DNA of 64,000 nt, from NCBI GenBank assembly GCA_030704615.1, contig CM060734.1:25174001-25238000 (forward strand), in the 5' to 3' direction. The stretch comes from Takakia lepidozioides. Taxonomy: Eukaryota > Streptophyta > Takakiopsida > Takakiales > Takakiaceae. The position numbers and the translations under genes are program-made. This document shows, piece by piece, positions 34,303 through 46,039 of this stretch. Within the stretch, counting starts at the first letter, position 1. Each line of letters begins with the position of its first letter. The notes under the pieces are model-generated. The model was not told the DNA's origin, did not search any database, and saw only the letters and a program-made list of their open reading frames with translations.

Positions 34303-34383
34303 TCCTATAAAAAACTGCAGGTGGTGTGCAGCCATATGTCCAGTCGTGCAATTTTAATGGGTCTCAGCTTCGGAGCAGCGTAG

Positions 34384-34864
34384 GTGCCGAAGAGATCACA
34401 TTCAAATCCTTTCACTCGTGTGAAATACATATGTAGTCGCTTTTCTTCTGACAGCGATGAAAGCTGATACTCGAAATGCTTTATGCTTGCCTGCAGCATA
34501 AAATGCTATACAGTAGTGAAATCAGGCACACTGTCACAAGCAGGGTTGCACACGAGGGTAGGCCAAGATCAGACTCCATTGCACGCAGTGCAGTATCTAT
34601 GCAGTCAATGTCGAGCTGTGGGTTCAACGCGAGGCCTCTGAATTTTGTGTGACATCGTCGTAATGAGGCCACAGCGAGTAGGCAGGAAATTGCAACCCTG
34701 ACTACACAACTATCATAACGTAATTGATGATGATGGATGAATTATGTGGATGATTTGCCATAAGTGGTGCACCTGGTCAAGCCCTCCCTTTTTAATGATG
34801 CTCTGGCGATGTGTATGCAGTACAGTTTTGTATATATGTGTATTCAATCAAAATGCAACGGTAA
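34384..34864. other. no gene recognised
   Basis: Downstream flank of the HAD pseudogene. Nothing specific is seen. Confidence 0.3.
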
Positions 34865-34940
34865 ATGGACTGCATGGCCCAATGGATAAGGCGCAAGTTT
34901 GCAAAACCAGACTTCCTGGGATCGATCCCCAGTATGGACG
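34865..34940 (+). repeat. tRNA-related sequence, SINE head candidate
   Basis: Pol III promoter-like boxes: A box TGGCCCAATGG at 34875-34885 and B box GGGATCGATCCCC near 34918-34930, about 35 bp apart. It resembles an Arg-type tRNA 5' half (AATGGATAAGGCGC) but the acceptor stem does not pair, so it is a tRNA-derived repeat rather than a functional tRNA. The 3' limit is not seen. Confidence 0.4.
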
Positions 34941-35481
34941 GTCATCCTCAAGTGAGAGTGCATTATTCGCCATGCTTGAGCGGCATTTTCTCTCAACCTA
35001 GATTTAAGTAGGGTAGACAAGGCCTATGACCGTTCATCTAACGATGGCGGAAGATCTATCGGTAAATTTTTGTTGTTTTTACCCCGGCATTTTGTCTCAA
35101 CCTAGGTTTAAGTAGGATGACAATTTCCTACTGAATGACAAATTCTTTTTCACCGAGAGTACAGCCAGAGATAGTTTGTAAGTAGCCCTGTCTGGCAGTG
35201 CTTACTAGTGCCTAGTTGATGTTCTGCAGTCATTTCCTAGAGTTACTGCTTCAAATCAGTGAACGCATGGTCTGAAAGCCTTATCTTGAGGATGTAAAGC
35301 CTTCTGGCCTCCTATACGCTTCAAATGTTTTCCAGGATCACCCCTTTTATTTATTAAAAGAAAAAAGAGCAGGCCACCTCCCCAGGTGTCTATAAATGAC
35401 GTGCAGGTACGCAGAGACCCGACCCGGTCTCTCTGTGTCTGTGTCTGTCTCTCTATCAGGACCAAGCGCGAGTTCTCAGCT
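34941..35481. other. no gene recognised
   Basis: Contains two similar pieces near 34975-35015 and 35085-35125 (CGGCATTTT(C/G)TCTCAACCTAG(A/G)TTTAAGTAGG), a short direct duplication 110 bp apart. Otherwise nothing. Confidence 0.35.
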
Positions 35482-37809
35482 ATGGCGTCGACGTGCGTCA
35501 ATGCAACCACCCAAACAGTTGTTTTTTCCTGCAACCCACAAACCATTCGTGTGAAACACCATCTATCGTGCATTGTAGCAGGATTCGGGTCCTCCCAGGG
35601 AGTTGTCAGGGGGCCTCTGCAATTACTGGCGGGCAGGAGTTAGCCGCCCGGATTTCGCCACTTAAGAAGTTATATAGATTGGGGTTGAGAGCGGAGGGAC
35701 AGGGTGGGGGTCTGACACAAGGGGGGAACTGGGGAGAGCCTGTGTCTCTCGGTACAGCGATATTACCTCCTGACCTCGATCTGAAGAAACTGGAGACTCT
35801 TCTGTTTCAGGTTATGGTCGCTTCTCCACCTGCATGCATTGAATTCGCTCTGTTTGTGTGCGTGTCTCACTTTGCCCGTGCTCCGTTCTTTTCTGTCAAG
35901 ATCGTGTAGTGGTGAGCTTATGGTTGCAATTTGCCCGCCCATAGCGGGTATGAGAGGCCTTTTTATTATAGACCGCTTAGAAACATATGGGAGACGTAAT
36001 ACCTTCAAATGGAAATTTGTTGCAAGGATGACATGGACCTTGATGAGATAATGTCGTACAAGGGTGAGGTGCTCCACTGACCCAGGACACGAGAAGGATC
36101 CTGCCCAAACTACTGTGTGTCAGCTTTCTAATCAGGAACTCAATTACTTCAGCTCACAAGTATGTACATTTTGAACAAAAAAGATCGACAACATATAGAA
36201 TTAAAAAGCATAGACTTGAAAGTCGAGTGGCAGTGTCAAGGGAAGACAGAGCTCTGATAAACTTTGATGAAAAAACAAGGAAGTTTTATTGAGATTGAAT
36301 TCTGAGGGCTTGGAAACAACATGTAACTTAGTGCCTGGGAGGACTGTGGGGATTATGAGAATAATGCTGTCATGTGTTTGTAACGTGTATTCAGTGGGGA
36401 AACAGCATAGCTCAGAATGCCAACCTTCCTCCACCATTTCCTCTGAAGGTAACCCTTGCCTACTCTCTCTCTTGGTGCTTATGTTGAGGGGAAAAGTGCG
36501 AACTTCTAATCATTTGCATGATGTCTTGGCATAGGGAGACACTCAAATTGAAGGCTCATGCCTGCCTTTGATGATTTCTACCAGCTAGTCTTTACACATA
36601 TGTCAGCTATATTCTGTCAAAAATCACACACAGTTCTGGGCTCGTATAGCCAGCCCATGGCTCACCCCCTTGCCTTCTCTAGCATCAGCTTTCTATCTCA
36701 GTGTGTGTGTGCATGTAGCATCCCCTTTCTGCTGTGAGGAAGAGTGAAGCCATACCTGATCAGCACCCTTTTCCCTAAGTCGTGTGGTTCCTATATATGT
36801 CATGCAAAGACTCAGCTGTGCTCCTTGGTCCAAAACTGTGTAAGGACAGAGGTATTGAAATTCCTAAAATCTCACATGGTCTAGTGCTGGTGTTTATACA
36901 TTGCTTTGTTGCTCTGTTGTCAAATGCCTACAGTTCGCCTCAAACCTGTGAGGCACAGAAAGACATGTTATACTAATGCCCAGAGTACTTTAAAAAATCC
37001 AATAAAAACACGACCATGTACTTGATAACATACACAAAAATCTCAATTTGCAACAGTTCATGATTGCTGTCTAATTGGTGAAACAGGAGAAACTTGGAAG
37101 CAAATGGTTTGTTTCGACATCCAGTTGCTCATAGGCCACTGTAGAATCTGGTGAAACTTCATGTATTTATCAGAACCTCACCTTTGTTGGCGAAAAGATT
37201 ATGTAATGTTGTGAGTTACTAACAAAGCTGGATTTACCAGAGTGGAGGAGCTTATGCCACAATGTCTTTGCCATTGCCTTGAGGTATCTTTGATACTGTC
37301 CAGTGGAACCAAAGTGATAGCCACATTGGTCCCAAATCACATTCTTTCACAGGCTGGGATGCCCCCCTACAAGCCACAGGAATTGGAAACATACTAACCA
37401 AAACCTCTAAGATTTTTGTACGTGTTATCACCGATTGTGGTCTCGTCTTGCAATAGTTATTGTAGTCTTGTTAGATGTTGATTCCGGACAGACTCTCTTT
37501 CTCCTTTCACAGAATTTTAAAAGTGTTTCCATACAATAGTAAATTCTTATACTGCATGTTGGGCAAATATATGCAGGTGGATAAAGTAGAAGGGGGAGTG
37601 AGGTAGGCTACATCAAAGTAAATGATGGAGTAATTGAAGACCTTGTGCACATTGATGTGATTGTGAGTCCACCAACTGCAAATTCAAAGCCCATGTTTCA
37701 AGCATTGCGAAATGGACAACTTAAAGCCAACGCGCCTCCTGGTGAGCCTCTAATTATGCAAAGCCTGCTACAAGCTCTTCGCAAGTCTATTCAACTTGCA
37801 AGGACATGA
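35482..37809 (+). pseudogene. three-exon conserved plant protein, plastid-type, frameshifted
   Basis: Exon 1 (35482-35810) opens MASTCVNATTQT with a Ser/Thr-rich, Arg-containing start like a plastid transit peptide. It later, in a second frame, reads LPPDLDLKKLETLLFQ up to a GT donor. Exon 2 (36395-36448; 18 codons) reads WGNSIAQNANLPPPFPLK between AG and GT. Exon 3 (37577-37809) reads VDKVEGGVR, then after a one-base loss GYIKVNDGVIEDLVHIDVIV and NAPPGEPLIMQSLLQALRK to a TGA at 37807. The phases agree across both introns (phase 0). I believe the sequence belongs to a conserved plant family of unknown function but cannot name it. Two frame breaks, in exon 1 near 35600-35645 and at about 37604, suggest a pseudogene or sequence errors. 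Confidence 0.5.
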
Positions 37810-38440
37810 CATGTGAATGTAAAGTGATCACCCAGAGTCAGATAGATTACTCTCTCCTGTGTGAGGTTGGAGCAGACATACTTAGAAAGGGGAATTGGAT
37901 GGTTTAAAATACTGAAACAAAGATGGAGGTACAGCTACAGCGTTACAAAGTATCAGCATTACAGTGAGTTTTGAGCTTCGACTCTTGGAAAGAATGTCTT
38001 GCTCCTTGAAAAGTTTCGACTCAGCAAGAAGGGATTAAATTGGTTGGGTTTTATTAGTTATAGTGGAAGATCTTGGTTGACCAGGTTCACCTTGACCTCT
38101 CAGTTAAGCACTATAGAGGGGACCTTTGTCAGTCACAATATTTGCAACGTCAAACCAATTCCAGTCCATGTGCCATTAAATGGGTTGGACTCTCTTTGCT
38201 TTCCTCTTGATGACTGTCCCAATTCATACAAGTCCCTCAGATCTTTCATGCAGATCTTCAGTGAATTCGTCAAAGTGGTCCAATGTCCCCACTCAGATAT
38301 CTGAAACATGCCCATTCCAATGTGCAGAGGAAAGTTGTAAAAGGTGGCTCTAATTTGAGGCCTCAGCCTGATCTGGTGCTGGGCATTCTCCTAAAATTCC
38401 CAAGAACAATTGCTCGGGTTCCAATTTGTTATGACGCCTT
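37810..38440. other. no gene recognised
   Basis: A 101-codon plus-strand frame from 37999 shows no family features. No other signal. Confidence 0.3.
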
Positions 38441-38454
38441 ACCAAAAGATGTGA

Positions 38455-38705
38455 AGGTTGCATATCAAACATGGCAGCACATCTGCATTGCTGTGAGAGA
38501 GAGAATGAGGAAGTACCTTCATTGTATTACACATACAGACTTGCGGGATGGGGGTGACCTTGGGGAGAGAGAGTTCAGGACAGGTTGCATATCAAACAGG
38601 GCAGCCCATCTGCATTGCTGTGAGAGAGAACAAGGGAGAGAGAGAAAGAACCTTGTTTGTACATATGGAGGTGACCTTGGGGAGAGAAAGAGAGAGTTCA
38701 GGACA
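38455..38705. repeat. tandem duplication, ~126 bp
   Basis: GTTGCATATCAAACA(T/G)GGCAGC...GCATTGCTGTGAGAGAGA...GGTGACCTTGGGGAGAGA...GTTCAGGACAG occurs at about 38457 and again at about 38583, with GA-rich extension in the second copy. Confidence 0.8.
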
Positions 38706-38779
38706 GCTAGCAAGACATTGACTGAAGACTTCAATAAGTTGAAAGATCATTATTAGTCTCCACAAGGGTAGAGCTCATT

Positions 38780-39350
38780 CTTGAACTGATGTTGCTTCAT
38801 CTGCATGAAAGACAGTGCATGTCCGGCACATACCTGCCACTTTCATCTGCGTGTCAATCTATCTGTCCAGCTCTGCACACATCTTTTCTCTTAGAGGGTG
38901 TCGTCTCCAAAAGTATATTTTGTTCCTGTCCTGAATCCAGATGCACCACGGCTCCTTCTTCACACCTCTGTCCTCTAGTACTTTTCTCACATTTGCTACA
39001 TCATTCCACCTGCCAGTTGCAGCATAAATATTAGCAAACAGCCCATATACTGCAGCAGATTGTGGTTCCAACCTAAGAGCACATTTGGCAGCCAGTTCTG
39101 CCATCTCCACATTGCCATGGATTCTGCAGGCCCCAAGCAAGGTTCTCGGTACTGAAGCATCTGCTTCATATGGCATTTTGTTGTTAATCCAAGCGCCCTG
39201 CACAGCCAAGAAGGTCAACTACGCATCCATCATGCTTACATGTTGGTCTAATACCATGGTCCTGACTCATAGAAAGGAACTGGTGATGAAATGACCCACA
39301 TGACTACATGCAGAGAGAACACAAAAGAATCTCATGCCTATGCAGTTTAT
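38780..39350 (-). pseudogene. PPR-E domain fragment
   Basis: The 119-codon frame ending at 38859 contains the post-PPR E region of plant PPR proteins ([46 protein letters not shown]). Traces of the preceding repeats (DHGIRPT) lie upstream, and a degenerate E+ start lies downstream. There is no DYW domain. It is a truncated relative of the gene at 39.9-42.4 kb, in the same orientation and about 0.7 kb away. Confidence 0.7.
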
Positions 39351-39910
39351 AAGCACCTTTTTTTTACATGAAAAGATCAGGGTAGCCCATCGAGTAACAG
39401 GAAAACCCATGAAGCTGTTTGGAACACATGCATTTCATACCTCTGAATGGCACATTTATGGACCATACTGGCGGATGCAGGGCGGCTCCAAAGCATAACA
39501 ATTGTTCTTAGCAGCTTCTGATTGCTGTAGACTATATACAGCCTGTGGAAAAGTCTACTCGCCCCTATGCCATGACATAACCAGCCGCTGGAAAGAGTGG
39601 GAAGTGGGGCAAAGTTCAAATTTTTCAGAATCAACAAGCAAATCCCTTATGGCTTGGATAATTGTCATGCAACCTATTTGCCTATTTATCTTTTTTGGTT
39701 TGGAGATCTTATCTAGTACTTCTTTGCCCCACAATCCCTTTTCCTTTGGATGCAATGTTAGTTTACACTTTTCTCTCTCAATGCCAACATAATGTCCAAC
39801 TATCCATCCCTGTCCCTCAACAGCCTGTCATAGCCAATATTGGATGGATCAAGCAGCTGGGCAGTTTAATGAAGGAAGCAAGACACTTACACCGTTCCAA
39901 AACAATTTTT
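39351..39910. other. no gene recognised
   Basis: Spacer between two PPR remnants. Probably the 3' flank of the PPR-DYW copy on its right. Confidence 0.3.
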
Positions 39911-42406
39911 TCACCAGAACTCCCCACAAGAACAAACGCCAACTTCGAAGTGGTGAAAGCGATTTGCGTCCCGTACAACAATTGCACGGCCAACAATCTT
40001 TGAGATGAACTTTGTTGCATTGTGGCAGTCACCACACACCCGAAGATTCTTGATGACACAGAGAGGCGTCCCTGGGGCCGTGCTGATCAGTCCAAAAGCA
40101 ATGGCCAACTTCTCACTGTGGTGGCAAAGGGATAATTCCTTGTGCTCCTCCTCCACATCATGCAGTACAAAGCGCTTGTCAGGCACATATCCTGCCTCCT
40201 TCATCTCTGCAGACAATCTTCTCAGTTCAATGTGGATGTCCTCAATCTTTGGATGCATTTTGTCATCTACAACAAAGGTGTGCACCCTGTTACCCCTCTC
40301 ACTTTCATCATTTTTCTCACCTTTGCAGTATCATCCCACCTGCCAGCTGCAGCATAGATGTTTGACAGCAACACGTAAGTTACGGTATCCTGTTGATCCA
40401 ACTTCAGGATAAGTTTTGCCGCACGTTCTGCCATCTCCACATTGCCATGAACCCTGCAGGCACCAAGCAAGGCCTTCCACACCACAGCATCTGGCTTGAT
40501 TGGCATTTTGATGATGAAGTCCTCTGCCTCATCCAATCGCCCTGCACGCCCAAGAAGGTCCACCATGCAGCTGAAGTGCTCTACTGTTGGAGTCACACCA
40601 TGATCTTGAGTCAGGGAATGAAAGTAATGGCTGCCTTCATCCACTAGGCCAACATGGCTACATGCAGAGAGAACACAAATGAAGGTGATCTTGTCCAACT
40701 TCAAGCCTTCCTTTTGCAATCCTTCAAATAGTTGCAGGGCCTCCCTATGGCAACCGTGCTCGCATATCCTGCCATCATCACATTCCACGACACCCTATCT
40801 CGTTCAGCCATATTGTTGAACACTTCCTTTCCATCCTTGATGCTCCTGCACTTAGCATACATGTCCACAAGGGTATTGTTCAGAATCATATTTGGTACAA
40901 TTCCAGCTTTCACGATGTCAGCATGGACCTCTTTGCCCTTTTGCAGCGCTGCCAGGCTGGAACACGCATTGCAAACGCAAACAAATGTGATCTGGTCTGG
41001 TCTCACCCCTTCCCACATCATTTGCTCATAAATCTCCAAAGCCTCCACCCCGTACCCATGCTGGGAATATCCTGCCATAATTGCATTCCACCAAATCCTG
41101 TGCAGCCATATTGTCGAACACTCCCTTTGCGTCCTTGATGCTCCTGCATTTAGCGTACATATCTAGGAGGGCAGTGTCCAGAATGACATCTGGGACAATT
41201 CCAGCTCTCATGATGTCACCATGAACCTCTTTGCCCTTTTCCAGGTCTGCCAGGCTCGCACACACATTGCACATGCACATGAACGTGACGTGGTTGGGCT
41301 TCACCCCTTTGCAGATCATTTGCTCATAGGTCTCCAAAGCCTCCATCCAACAACCAAGCTGGGCATATCCTGCGATCATTGCACTCCAGGACACCACATC
41401 CCGTTCAGCCATATTGTCAAATATTCCCACTGCATCCTTGATGCTCCCACATTTGGCATACATGTCTATGAGGGTAGTTTCCAAGATGATATTTGGTACA
41501 ATTCCAGCTTTCCTGATATCACAATGGACCTCTTTACCCCTCTCCAGGGCTGCCAGACTCGCACACACACTGCAAATGCAAACAAACGTGACCTGGTTGG
41601 GTGTCACCCCTTCCAGGATCATTTGCTCATATGTCTCCAAAGCCTCCCTCGCACACCCAATCCTTGATGCTCCCGCATTTGGCATACATATCCACCAGGG
41701 CGGTGCCTAGAATGACATCTGGTATAATTCCAGCTTTCATGATGTCAGCATGGACCTCTTTTCCCATTCCCAGGGCTGCCAGGCATGCACACGCATTGCA
41801 TGTGACCTGGTTGGGCTTCACCCCTTCGCCCATCATTTGCTCATATGTCTCCAAGGCATTCTTACCACACCCATGCTTGGTAAATCCTGCAATCATTATG
41901 TTCCACGTGATCAAACCTCGTTGAGGCATTTTGTCGAACACTTGGTGTGCATCCACAATGCTCCTGCATTTGACATACATGTTGACGAGGGTGTTGTGTA
42001 GAAACACATTTGGCTTGAATCCACTTTGGATAATGTGAGCGTGCACCTCCTTTCCAGCTGCTAGGTCTTTCATCTTGATGCACTTATGCAGGAGACAGAC
42101 ATAAGTATCTGAATCTGCTGAAATACCTCCTTGGTTCAAAGTTTGCAGAGCCTCTTTCAGTTGTCCTGCCTCACTTGGTGTCCTATGCCCAGAAGCAGAA
42201 GAAGACATCTGGACTCCCTCTCTTGGTCCTCTTTTGGAAGTGGTTTTCATGGTGAAAGTGCCTGATTTTATCAACTGTGGTGCCACTCCTGCTTCCAGTT
42301 GATCTACCCATGCAGGTTTCTTGCAGCTATCAATCCACGGCGGCTCATTGGTACTCTTGTGCTTGAGATCTGGCCCTCTCGGATGTACCTGGACCCACAA
42401 CTCCAT
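39911..42406 (-). pseudogene. PPR-DYW RNA-editing factor, copy 1 (frameshifted)
   Basis: A minus-strand PLS-class PPR gene. The ATG at 42406 (MELWVQVHPRG) opens an N-terminus, followed by PPR repeats recognisable from KEVHAHIIQSGFKPNVFLHN through several LVDMYAKC(G/R)SIKDA units. Then come the E region (LLGACRVHGNVEMAERAAK) and a DYW deaminase-like domain with [16 protein letters not shown] and the terminus CSCGEFW (39911-40285). Active family members edit C to U in organelle transcripts, the HxE and CxxC residues binding zinc. The product is spread over five frames: changes near 41690, 41070, 40780 and 40280, the last with about 14 residues (the E/E+ joint) missing. The final triplet is EFW rather than DYW. 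No introns are needed, as usual for the family. Confidence 0.85.
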
Positions 42407-43240
42407 CACGACCTCCAGTTATCCCTGCCTTGGCAAAAACAAAATCTCCTCCTTGCTGCTGACAGCTACGATGACAAACCATAATTTACCTAGCAAACAC
42501 CCCAACTGCTTACCACCCACTAGTCCCTGTGTGGAACTGCTGACAAGACGTTAGAAACGTGTCGGGGAGAGAGGATGAAAATTTTGCAGGAAAGCTCTTC
42601 GAGCATCTTGTTGTCTGTTATTTCGGTAAGAGAAGGGATTCACCTTTCTGCCCCTAGTGTCCCACCATTGACTTTGGTTCAAAACGTATTCCTTCTAATA
42701 AAGCTGTTCCTTGTCTCTGTTTTTGGTTTTCTGATATTTGCCTGCTACCCCATTGGCAGTAACACGTGAAAAACACTCATAACCACCATAGATCCACCCA
42801 GAGAGCTAACTTACAAAAGTCTATATGACAAATTAGGTTTTGTCTCTGTGCACATTACCTGGGGATCATTTGCTCTGATCTCTTCTAGCGCATTGACGTT
42901 CCAATGCGAGATGCCAGACATGAAATAAATGGCAACCATCAGAATCAGGGGAAAAAGACCTTGGAACCAGCGTGAGCCCACTTCATCGGGTCTTTGGCTG
43001 CATGCCAATACGAGTTGGCTCTCCCTTTATTAAATGGAGCAACAAATACAGAAAGGGTGGATATTGCATCCAAACAGGACCGCAATAGATGCATCAGAAG
43101 AGAACTTATGGAACTGCACGTCAGGCGGACAAGGAAACTAGCCACTCTAATTCTATCGGGAGACATTCTTAGTTCTCCGTGACGATAGGATCTTGCGGCC
43201 TAGTTACCTGTCTGCAGCCCTATCTCCCTCTCTTCTAAAG
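42407..43240. other. no gene recognised; divergent PPR flank
   Basis: Upstream flank of PPR copy 1. A 64-codon hydrophobic frame at 42575-42769 is too weak to call. Confidence 0.3.
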
Positions 43241-43534
43241 GGCATTGGGGAGGTTCAGGGTGGGCTACCACAGTCTGCGGATAGAGACTGGTAGGTGGGA
43301 ATCTGCAACGTGAAGACCAACTATGCGCCGCTTGCTTTGGGAACTACAGAGAAATTGAAAGTGAAGAACATTTCTTCTTTCACTGCCCTTTATACTATGA
43401 GATCCTTGGGAGATTCAACTGTCTATTCCGGGATAATCCATCTCTCCCAGAGGTGTTCCATTACGAGGATCAGAAATGCTTGGCAGCCTACCTGCATAAA
43501 GCCGTGACTCTTAGACAATCCCTTGACCTTTAGT
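43241..43534 (+). pseudogene. LINE-type reverse transcriptase C-terminal zinc knuckle
   Basis: A frame running to a stop at 43534 reads LCAACFG, then EEHFFFHCPLYYEI: a Cys-x2-Cys ... His-x4-Cys knuckle of the kind that ends non-LTR retrotransposon RT proteins (zf-RVT). It continues AAYLHKAVTLRQ. Upstream RT domains are not seen, so this is a 5'-truncated scrap, as LINE copies often are. Confidence 0.5.
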
Positions 43535-43875
43535 TATGGGCTGTTTGTGGCCCCTCTCTCTTGTTTCTTTTTCCTCTTGCCCCATGAGCTCTTTGAGCTT
43601 TTCGCGGACGTTATAAAGTACCATTTCATTTCATAATGCGTACTGAATTTCTCCTGAAATTTGTCGAGAAATCTAAAAGCGGGTTTGAATAGGAAAATCC
43701 CAAGAACCACATCAAGGTGCGGCGAGGACCATCATTTCTGCCACTCTCTAATAAAAACTATATTTGGTCACAGTTGTGAAAGTGACCTTAACACAGTGAA
43801 GAGGATTTACTATGCCCATTATTATATGAGATAAACAGGAGAGAGAAGAAGAGAAGGGAAACGTTCAACAGTCTT

Positions 43876-44313
43876 ATGGGAAACAAAATTTGCGGATGCG
43901 AAAGATTTCCAAAATCAACCAAGGCCCTGTCGTCTAGTTTCGGTCATGCGAGAGGCCTTGCGTCGCGGCGGATCAAGGGGCTGGGATGTAGTGAGAAAGC
44001 GGCAGAGGATACATTTTTTGGTCCGTGTACTTCCAACCCCGATGCCAGAATCGATCGCAACAGGCTCCTACATAGGAAACGATCATCCAGCTTCAAGGAT
44101 CACGCACAAGATGTTCTTTGGATTGAGGATTGGTTGAATTCTCTTTGGGTGAAAGAGAAGCTCATTGCAAAGAGTCAAGATCGAAAACAGTCCGGCGATG
44201 GTGGGAGGATGTCCGAGTGCGATTCTGATTTTGGAGTGGATGGCGGAGCTCCTTCAAAGCCTGGACATGAAAGTGAGTATGACTGGCAGCCTGATGACAG
44301 GGCAGCATTTGAT
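43876..44313 (+). CDS. unrecognised protein, first exon, MGNKICGC start
   Basis: The frame from 43876 starts MGNKICGC, an N-myristoylation plus Cys-palmitoylation-like start. It continues as a basic Ser-rich stretch, then WIEDWLNSLWVKEKL, then an acidic tail (YDWQPDD). It ends at a possible GTACAAG donor at 44314. The family is not recognised. A second segment at 44640-44880 repeats the motif as LLIEGWLKSPWVEKL, so the two probably belong to one gene with an internal duplication. A middle exon at 44490-44560 (GQRWQEVYKIPTKWW) is possible. Confidence 0.4.
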
Positions 44314-44639
44314 GTACAAGTTCGTTTAGTATCTTTAATTGTGGACATGTTTGCATGTTCCTCATTGTGTTGCTTCAGATACAACCTAGACTGACTTGAT
44401 GAATGTTCTCAAAGCTAAATTAGCACTACTCCGTAAAGGAACCTGTCAACGTTTCGGTGCTCTTGGATTTCCGGCATGAAGGTCAACCGTGGAGCATGGG
44501 ACAGCGTTGGCAAGAGGTTTATAAAATTCCTACAAAATGGTGGGACAACAGCGGTGGCAAAGTGCGTCTTTTTTCATGCATAATGTGAAGTAGTATGTGC
44601 CTTTTCCTCTCGGTACCATAGGTTGTTCTTCTTAAGCAG

Positions 44640-44880
44640 GCCATGAATATATGTTGCCCAAGGGATTTTTCCTCATGTTCGCAAGCTATTTGGGAGGTTC
44701 AGCTTGGTCTGAGGAGGCTGTGTTTAAAACCATGGCTGATCAGCTCCACCCTGTTTTCACAGACCAATCAAAGATCACCAGTAGACATATTCAGCGCGTA
44801 GAAGGGCTCCTTTTGATTGAGGGTTGGCTAAAGTCTCCATGGGTGGAAAAGCTAGTTGCTGCAATGACACAAGGTCAAGC
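44640..44880 (+). CDS. unrecognised protein, downstream exon candidate
   Basis: After an AG acceptor at about 44639, the frame reads GHEYMLPKGFFLMFASYLGG and then VEGLLLIEGWLKSPWVEKLVAA, ending at a GTGAGGG donor after 44889. Resemblance of the W-x-x-x-x-W-V-E-K segment to the exon at 43876 is the main reason to treat it as coding. The downstream exon is not identified; the next sequence is a transposase-like remnant. Confidence 0.35.
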
Positions 44881-45059
44881 ACATTGTGGTGAGGGCACTC
44901 TCTTCTTCCAACACACTGAGGCTGGTTTTGTCCACTTTCTCAGATTTATCCCTGTTTTGTAATCATGGGTTTTGACAGTTAACCAATGTCCTGACATATT
45001 CATATGAAATTGCACCGAGTTTAAGGTTTATGACAAATTATATGGAAATTTCATGATGT

Positions 45060-45760
45060 GTAGGATCTGAAAATCCGGCACCTCCTTGATCCCATGCATA
45101 TTGAGAAGAATGTGTACTCGTCACTAATTCGTGTACTGGCAAACTTAACCGGGGGGGGGGGGGGAGAAGAAACGCGTCGGTGATTCCCTTGGTGTGAGGT
45201 GAGAGCTCCAAGCCCAAAACCGTATGCCACAACTATGGCCTCAAGAAGATGGTGTGGACATGAGCAATGTTCCCAAGTGGAAGTATAGGGAACTTGGACT
45301 TGGACAAAGGAGGAATACAAGCAAGTGAGGACCACAATACGAGCTATCCGGACCCTGACCGTGTATGGCGCATCTCTACGGGGCAAGTTCGAGGATGCCA
45401 CCATTGTGCATGGTTTGAGTGGAGCAAGCACATGAGTTTGTATTGAAGAACATCCCTTGCATAGAGGAGTGGGAGGCAAGACATGTGGATGAGAATGCAC
45501 GACGGTTGAAAGCAAGTACAACTTGGAGATGCACACGTGCAAGGGAATTGGGTCGAGCATCACGAGGACCGCGCGGATCCAGCAGCATGGCCCCATCGGG
45601 CCCGCGTGATTTGCCCACGGAGATGCAGCCATTGAGACCATTTCGTCATTGGCTCCAGAGTGGAGTTGAGCATGCGATGGCGGCGGGCGAGGTGGTGCTG
45701 CCTTTAGTGGGTGAATCTTTGACATTTTATTACTACATTTGGGAATTGCAGGGAAATATC
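45060..45760 (+). pseudogene. CACTA (TNP2-type) transposase remnant
   Basis: The plus frame at 45063-45150 reads IRHLLDPMHIEKNVYSSLI, matching the MHIEKNV block typical of plant En/Spm (CACTA) TNP2 transposases. It is interrupted after a run of G's (45151-45164). Further pieces are in other frames with stops. No CACTA termini were found. The long minus-strand frame over the same interval (45051-45818) has no family features and is treated as a shadow. Confidence 0.45.
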
Positions 45761-46039
45761 CAAAACTGGGGAATAGAGATGAGGAGAAGCTTTGGAAGGA
45801 ATATGTTCCATGGGACAATCAAGGCAGAAAGGTGAATGCCTCTTATTTTACACAACGCAGAAGCAGATGGCAACTTTCTTGCGAATTGTCATCCTCCCTC
45901 TCTCCCAAACACACATTTTTGAAGTCTTGTCAGCAATAGCAAAGGAACTAGTATGTGGTAAGTAGGGGTCAAGTAAATCCTGGGTTGTCATTGTCGGCTA
46001 TTAGTAGCAAGAGGGAGGATCAATGTATTATTGTTGTCT

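Noticed and set aside
34865-34940. functional tRNA-Arg gene
   Set aside because: A and B boxes are present but the ends do not form an acceptor stem and no clear anticodon arm is found.
45051-45818. 255-codon minus-strand open frame
   Set aside because: No domain or composition typical of a protein. It overlaps a plus-strand TNP2-like block with a recognisable MHIEKNV motif.
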